From Brachionus manjavacas (taxonomy: Eukaryota; Rotifera; Eurotatoria; Ploima; Brachionidae), in the NCBI GenBank assembly GCA_019054805.1, contig JAHQIY010000009.1, forward strand, positions 2,976,001-3,040,000: a stretch of 64,000 nucleotides of DNA, given 5' to 3'. The notes beneath the pieces were generated by a model, which searched no databases, was not told where the DNA came from, and was given only the letters and a program-made list of their open reading frames with translations. Shown here one piece after another: positions 58,076-64,000 of this stretch (its first letter is position 1; the number at the start of each line of letters is the position of its first letter). A program made the translations under genes and the position numbers.

Positions 58076-59173
58076 AATTTCTAATTTAACTCATGACTTT
58101 GACTTAAAAAAAAAAAAAAATTTAAGTCAAGTCATAACTTTGACTTAAATTTTTGTGACTTAGACTTAAATCTGTGACTTAAAAACAAGTCTGTAAATTT
58201 CTGACGTTTATTCCAGAAAAAAAAAAAAAAACTAAAAAAATGTTGAATTAAATTCGAATTCGTTTATAACTCAAAATTTAGGATTCTTCCAATTTTTGAG
58301 TTTATTCTATGTGTAAAAAATGAAAAAAATCGGAACCAAATTTAATAAATATATGTATATAATTGAAATTTTATTTGCTTGGTCGGATAATTTTTCCATT
58401 TTCATCTCTAGGAAGTCTCTTACGACCCCTTTTTTTACTGCTGTATTTTCTTGAGAATATGTATTGTTTACAACAGGCTATGGCCGAGGCCGAGTATTTT
58501 GAACTAAAGCCTGGGGTCGTGGCTGAGATTGAAGTTGGCTATTTAAATCATTTAAAACATAACGCCCTGATAACTGGAATCGTTGAGTCTGAGCTTGAGA
58601 AGTTGTTACAGGAGTGACATCAGATTTAAATAGCCAACTTCAATCTCAGCCCCGACCCCAGGCTTTAGTTCAAAATACTCGGCCTCGGCCACAGCCTGTT
58701 GTAAACAATACAGATTCTCAAGAAAATATTTATTAAATTTAGTTCCGATTTTTTTCATTTTTTACACATAGAATAAACTCAAAAATTGGAAGAATCCTAA
58801 ATTTTGACTTATAAACGAATTCGAATTTAATTCAACATTTTTTTAGTTTTTTTTTTTTTTCTGGAATAAACGTCAGAAATCTATTAGAACATTAGTTAAA
58901 TTTAGCTTTTATTAATAGAACACTTCTTAATTTTAACCGGAATTCTCAAAAATTTCAAAAAAATTACTTTCACATGGTTTCGATGGGAACTATTCCATAT
59001 AGAATTCCGATTAAATTTCAGGTTTATTCTTAGTATGCTGGGCAAAGGTTTACGGTATTGTTTATTACTTTATTTTATTTTCAATAATTATTATTCTTTT
59101 TTTTACTATTTTTCTTTTCTCTTTTCTCTTCCCTTTTTTTTTAGATAAATTTATTATTTAAGCTTTCATAAAT

Positions 59174-59561
59174 CAGGCTTTTTTTAAGTCACAAGTTTTA
59201 GGTCAAGTCAAGTCAATGACTTAAATTTTTTTTTCGTCAAAGTTATGACTTGACTTATATAGTTTTTTTTTTCAAAGTCAAGTCAGTGACCTAAAATTTT
59301 TTTTATAGAAATAAATTTCTAAATAAACCATAATCTTAAAATAATATGAATCAGAGTTTTCTGCATTTGTTCATAAAGTTCAGCCTTCACACATAAAATA
59401 TTTTGTTGAATAACGCACATTTATAAATAGGTGATTCATTTCTTAAAGAAAAAGAATTTAATTTTTTACATTTTATGATTTTTGTGATTGTTAATTATTA
59501 AAAAAAAAATTTAGTTCAAGTGATAACTTTGACTTAAAACTGTGATATATAAACAAGTCTG
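59174..59561. mobile_element. hAT MITE, AAGTCA family, 8-bp duplication
   Basis: The 388-bp element starts CAGGCTTTTTTTAAGTCACA and ends ATATAAACAAGTCTG. TCATAAAT is repeated exactly (59166-59173 and 59562-59569). It holds AAGTCAAGTCAATGACTT units and no coding sequence. Confidence 0.88.
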
Positions 59562-59569
59562 TCATAAAT

Positions 59570-59875
59570 GTAGCAATTATGTGAACTATCTGACCCGCTT
59601 GGATATAATTTGAAACTACGACTAAGTGATTTTTAGCTTGAGGAACTTGGATAAAATTCATGAAGGACATCTAGATAAAACGGAGTACCCTCAATTGAAT
59701 AAAAGTGTAGCATAACTAAACCATTTGAGTAAAAGATTTTTTAATTATGTTAAATGAAAGTTGTTTAATTATCGGTTTTTCTCAAGCATCAAAAGATCTA
59801 GAGAAATATGAACCCGCTCATGGTCAGTAAAACATCTAGGTTCTAAAAGATGTATTCTTCCAAATTATCTGCTTT
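59570..59875. other. possible decayed LINE coding DNA
   Basis: Short plus-strand stretches such as WSVKHLGSKRCILPN (near 59822-59868) look coding but are broken by stops. No family can be given. Confidence 0.2.
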
Positions 59876-59940
59876 TATTATTTATTTATATTTATTTGTT
59901 TTCTGTACCGAGCTAGAGCTCCTTCAGAATAAAATTAAAA
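59876..59940 (-). repeat. retroposon 3' end: GAGC hairpin plus tail
   Basis: The minus strand reads CTGAAGGAGCTCTAGCTCGG and an ATAAA-type tail. This is the copy with the most perfect hairpin (GAGCTCTAGCTC). Confidence 0.55.
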
Positions 59941-60425
59941 AAAAAAGCTTTGAATTTTTTAAGCATTTACAGGAACTAACTTTAATGGATTTGGTTTAAA
60001 GGTTTAACTAAATGATGCTGTGTTTTAGATTGATCTAATTAATCTAATTTAGTTGAACAAATTAAAAGTTGCTTTAAAGTTCACAGATTCTTATTTTTCA
60101 ACAATTTAGTATGGTAACCTTCAAGATGATTGTTTTGTCCTTGGTCCAGTATTATCAAAGTGATTCCAATCACTAGTTAATTGAAGTTAACAATTAGGTT
60201 ACTAATTTATACCAAATAAACTTAGATGTTATGCTTTTTTTAATCATATTCATTAACTTTTATATATAAAGCTTAAATTATATTTTTTAATTTTTTTAGG
60301 AGAATTTTCGAAATTTTCATGATGAATCTTATCTTACATTTAAGTTATCAATCTGTTATTTGTTGCTATTCGTTTTATTAAAACAAGATATTTCATTCAA
60401 TTAGTCTTTAACATTACTTAGCTAT

Positions 60426-60462
60426 TAAAACCTAATATCTTATAATGAGATATTAGGTTTTA
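60426..60462. repeat. perfect 14-bp hairpin
   Basis: AAAACCTAATATCT and AGATATTAGGTTTT flank a 7-base spacer. It is isolated, with no adjacent gene, and could be the fused ends of a small element. Confidence 0.6.
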
Positions 60463-61100
60463 ATTTTATTTTTATTGACACCTTTTTCAAATAAAATTAT
60501 AACATTTGTATTTGGTACAAATGCACAATTAATTATTTATTATTAGTGACATGCTATCGAGATAATATTTAACTTATGTAAAATTTTTGTTTTTTAAAGT
60601 AATTTATAACAAAAATATAGCTTTTTATTTTATATTAAATCTATCTATACAAAATACAAAATTAAAGAAAAAGTATTGTAATTTAAAGTAAATTAATTAA
60701 TACTATAGTAAAAATCCTTTTTTGTAAAGTAAAAATAAATAAAAGTAATGCCATAGTTTACTTTTTAGAGAAAAAAGATTAATTCTTTAATAAAGTACCA
60801 TTGTTTGATTTAGCTGGCCTAACTTTTTTTTAACAATACACAAACTCTCACATTATCGTCTCAGTAGAAGTTTAATAACTTGCACAGAAAAATGAAATGC
60901 TTACATATGCCAAATTCAAGAAAACATACGCAGCTGCAATAAGGCGGTTTCAACAATACATAATATTTTATTTCACTGTTCTTAATTCTGTAAGCAGATA
61001 AGGAATCAATCATGCTAAAGTCCGACCAGGGCAATTTGCTTTAACAAAAAAACGGTTATCACATTTCAAGCTATAATCTAATTTGACTCGAGATATAATA
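60463..61100. other. intergenic DNA with a faint coding scrap
   Basis: Near 60905-60960 the plus strand reads AKFKKTYAAAIRRFQQYI, like the linker of some LINE proteins. Otherwise nothing is recognised. Confidence 0.25.
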
Positions 61101-61109
61101 AAGTCTATT

Positions 61110-62105
61110 AGATTCAAGTTTCAAGGTTAATCAACAGGCTAGTGCCCATGCCTCATGAGACTGATTAACACCTCATTTATCTAATTTATTATTAAAAAAA
61201 TTATATATATTAAAGTTATAAAAATTGAATAGAATTATTGGTTTAATATTCATTTGAAAAAATTTAACAACGAGCTATTTAAGTTGAATAATTCAAATTT
61301 AGAAACAAAATCTGTGTAAATTAAATTTATGTTATTAAAAAATGAAAGCTTAAACATTGAAAGCTTCAACATCGATCTCTTGATCACAAAGCAATTAATT
61401 AATCTTGAAAAAAAGTGTTCAAATGTTTTTTCCCCATTTTTTGATTTGGTCATTGGTTCAATATGGTTATTGTTGTTTCTTGAAATATAATTAAAATTTC
61501 TTGAGTCATTTTTCTTTAATTTTTCTTTTAGATTTAGTGGCGTATTGAAAAATATTAGACATTTATAAGAGAAAGTAAGCATCCTTTCAAAAATTCTATG
61601 TTGAAATGAATAAAGACCGTACTTTTCTAAAGCATTATTTATTTCATTAAAGCTGTTTGTTTCAAGCTTAACATTTAAAAGTTTTATGATAGAGATATAA
61701 TAAATCTAAGCTAATTTATTTATTGCTTCTTTTGAAAAATAGCATAAAAGCGTAGAGCAATAGTCAAAATACGGGAGGATAAAGGTCTTAAAAAACTGGA
61801 TCTTTACTTATGTAGAAAATAGAAAATTCTCTTGATAGAGATTAATTTCCTATTAACTTGAATTGATAAATTAGATGCAAAATTACCATTCTCTTTAGCA
61901 CATTACAGCCGTCTAGAATGGTACTACGTCCAAAGTTGGTGAATGTTTTTGATTGTTCAGTTCAAATCCTTGTTTTTATTGTTGGTAGTTGAAAAACCGG
62001 GTAAACGTGAACAAAGGCCAATTAATCCATGATGAAATGAATTTAGTAAAGAAGAAAACTACTGTTCAAATATTAAAATTTAGTTTAGTAAAAAATTAAA
62101 AGATT
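61110..62105 (-). mobile_element. composite LINE family B copy, variant 1
   Basis: Minus strand: a leader (62105-61937) containing ATGGATTAATTGGCC and TTGTTCACGTTTACCCGG, joined at 61936 to a C-terminal part of the family B reverse transcriptase (about 61930-61250, with NGEKTFE and VIKRSMLK), then the 3' UTR hairpin region near 61170-61120. The coding part has many stops. The leader is shared with the next copy. Confidence 0.6.
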
Positions 62106-62114
62106 TCTCACAAT

Positions 62115-63342
62115 TACAAGGTTAATCAACAGGCTAGTGCCCTTGTCTAGATGATAGACTGATTAACTCTCCATTTATTTAATTAAGATAAAATTTTTAA
62201 AAAATAAAATAAAATTCAAATCAATTATCAAAAAAAAAAAAATTAACTTTAAAAATTAAATTAAGTTTATCAAAAAGCTTTAATGCATCATTAAAAATTA
62301 GGTTGATGTTGTTGAATATTGACAATTTAAATGTGCTAAATTTGAGAACCATTCTGTTAATAAGGAATTTGTTAGCCAACTTTGTGTACACATAACCAAA
62401 TGTGTTTTCACCACATTTTGTTTTCGATTTCGGCACCAGAAATTCACTTTTGTTTCTAAGGTCGTACTCGATTTTACGCGATTCATTTGTGACTAATTGT
62501 TCTTTGAGCTGAATAGGTGAGTTCTCCATTTTAATTATCTTGTATGAAAACGACAGCATTCTCTCCAGAGCTCGATGTTGAAAAGCAAAAAGCCCATACT
62601 TTTCTAGAACATTATTTAAATCATTAAAGTCACAAGAATTCAATTTAACTTTCAATAATTTATAAATACATAAATAGAAACAGTAAGCTTGCCTTTGAAT
62701 GGCTTCTTTTGAAAAATAGCAAATTAGTGTAAAAATATAATCAAATTAAGGTAAAATAAAGGTTTTAAAAAATTGAATTTTTACAGATGTACAAAGATAG
62801 AAAAGTCTTTTTATTGAAAATAGTTTCTTGTTTACCGATAAACATGTTTCCGAAACTAATTTCATGAAATTTAATCTGCAATCAATGGTAAAGCCCAATA
62901 ATTTAAAATTATCAACAGCTTTAATTTTAACCTCTTTTATATGAATAAAATCTGATACTTCAATTTTTTTCTTTGTAAATACCATAAAGAAAGTCTTTTC
63001 CCAATTAATATCAACCTTATTAAAATAACACCAAGTTTTTAGTTCTTCAATAACCTCACCAGTTTCGCTAATTAATGTGTCCAATTTGTAGCTGGTCTTC
63101 GTAAGACTTGTATCATCAGCAAATAACTCTATATAAGCTTTTAAGATACACAAGGGAAGATCGTTAATAAAGATTAAAAAAAGAAGTGGGCTTTTTGATT
63201 GTTCAGTTCAAATCCTTGTTTTTATTGTTGGTAGTTGAAAAACCGGGTGAACGTGAACAAAGGCCAATAAATCCATGATGAATTGAATTTAGTAAAGAAG
63301 ATTAAAATTTAGTTTAGTAAAAAATTAAAAGATTTATTTTTG
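62115..63342 (-). mobile_element. composite LINE family B copy, variant 2
   Basis: Minus strand: the same leader (63342-63193), joined to an earlier point of the reverse transcriptase: LLFLIFINDLP, the catalytic ELFADDTSLTK (about 63110), then VDNFKLLGFTIDCRLNF and FFKTFILP (63153-62746), followed by a C-terminal frame 62655-62221 with LRNKSEFLVP. One stop or frame change separates the two frames near 62740. The 3' UTR (62170-62121) carries the CTAGCCTGTTGATTAACC end. Confidence 0.7.
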
Positions 63343-64000
63343 CATGCATTTTTTTTAAAGAAAAAAAGTTTAATTTTAAAGTAAAAAGTTTTTACTTTTT
63401 TTAGCTAATTTTACTTTAGAAAAAAAATGTTTTACTATATTGAAAAATAAAAAGACTTTAATTTAATTAGCCAGTCCATTTTATCTGTCTAAAAAAGCTT
63501 CCGCAATATTAAATAATTTAGATAAAAAGTTGTAATATTAAACCTGCTAAAAATATTGATGCTATAAAGTTTTCTTAAAAATTTAGGGAAAATTATCTCA
63601 TTCTTTATCAGATTTTTTTACAAAAGTACTATCAGAACAACTTTTTATTGTCCTGAGTATAGTGTATGGAACCGAGCTATAACTGTGCGATACAATTGAA
63701 TCACAATTTTTTACAAATTAATCTTTCTCAACTGTCACATTTTTTCTCAAAAAATTTTGTTAAGTCATTAGTTTAATTGTTTCATTTCCTTCAGAATCTA
63801 AAAAATCTTTCTCTAACCTTAAAGTCCCTTAATTTCCGGATAACATCCCAATTTTGCTTATCTCTATAACTTTTCAGCATAAGCCTAATTTTCCTCTTTT
63901 TATAAATACCCTCATCCTATGGTATCATAAGCTAAAAAATATAACTTAAAATTTAACAAAAATATTTAATTATAATTTATTAAAAGAAGTGTTAATCTTT
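63343..64000. other. AT-rich DNA at the right edge
   Basis: No gene or repeat is recognised. Confidence 0.4.

Larger units (their letters stand above)
52346..58193 (-). mobile_element. hAT element of 5.85 kb with 8-bp duplication
   Basis: It starts CAGAGTTGTTTTTAAGTCAC and ends GTGACTTAAAAACAAGTCTG. TAAATTTC is duplicated exactly on both sides (52338-52345 and 58194-58201), the length expected for hAT. Inside, from the left: arrays of AAGTCAAGTCAATGACTT with T runs (to 52690), a low-complexity foldback block (52897-53815), the broken transposase (55323-53895, minus), AT-rich DNA, a GC-richer block (56400-57360), a tRNA-like sequence, 110-bp tandem repeats, and the right end. Confidence 0.92.
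52164..59057. mobile_element. large palindromic element, split by a hAT insertion
   Basis: Left arm: 52164-52345 plus 58202-58548. Right arm: about 58624-59057. Without the hAT the element is about 1.05 kb, nearly all palindrome with a loop of some 75 bases. The ends are CCGTAAACCTTTGCCCAGC, flanked by TA on both sides. The inner arms hold a coding-like, GC-richer segment: on the right arm (plus) SQPRPQALVQNTRPRPQPVV, and on the left arm (minus) an extra ~90 bases that encode KKRGRKRLPRDENGKI before a stop, an AT-hook-like end. The right arm lacks these ~90 bases. Confidence 0.8.

Noticed and set aside
58363-58617. 84-codon ORF as a real gene
   Set aside because: It runs across the arm and loop of a palindrome, and the better coding frame in the arms is on the opposite strand.

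Overview
This is a window of animal nuclear DNA. It is very AT-rich, with roughly three quarters A+T by eye. Host genes have GT-AG introns, some only about 50 bases long, and there are no bacterial-style operons. Three conserved animal genes can be assembled: a FAM151/menorin-family gene (1180-2043), an alkylglycerol monooxygenase (AGMO, 15155-16631) and a complete RIM-type presynaptic active-zone gene (25986-51403, ten exons, 1421 codons), all on the plus strand. The lineage cannot be proven from the sequence. Tiny introns, extreme AT content and a load of FLYWCH/MULE, hAT and CR1-like elements would fit a small invertebrate such as a monogonont rotifer (inference).

Most of the rest is transposable elements, often nested. 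Region by region: 1-2.1 kb FAM151; 2.5-13.3 kb LINE fragments of at least four families, including a nearly intact CR1-like LINE (5904-8538, minus), a MULE N-terminal remnant and copies of a long-TIR element (family A); 15.1-16.6 kb AGMO; 18.7-24 kb a LINE fragment, a decayed MULE transposase (minus) and a Tc1/mariner remnant split by a MITE; 26-51.4 kb RIM, whose introns carry at least ten transposon insertions; 52-59.6 kb a nested block in which a 5.85 kb hAT element sits in one arm of a large palindromic element; 61-63.3 kb two composite LINE copies sharing one leader.

Host genes: AGMO is a membrane di-iron oxidase cleaving ether lipids. RIM is the scaffold linking Rab3 vesicles, Munc13, Ca channels and RIM-BP at release sites. 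FAM151 proteins are poorly understood relatives of TIM-barrel phosphodiesterases. There is no sign that the three work together.

The strongest structural results are: perfect 8-bp target-site duplications for three members of one hAT family; an internal empty site for the large hAT, supplied by the opposite palindrome arm; a Tc1 transposase reading frame that is restored when an inserted MITE and one copy of a 10-bp duplication are removed; two RIM-BP-type RxLPxLP motifs in RIM at unusual places; and a recurring design in which LINE 3' ends carry a small hairpin just before an ATAAA-type tail. The hAT also holds a GC-richer block with an unrecognised 134-codon ORF and a tRNA-like sequence.
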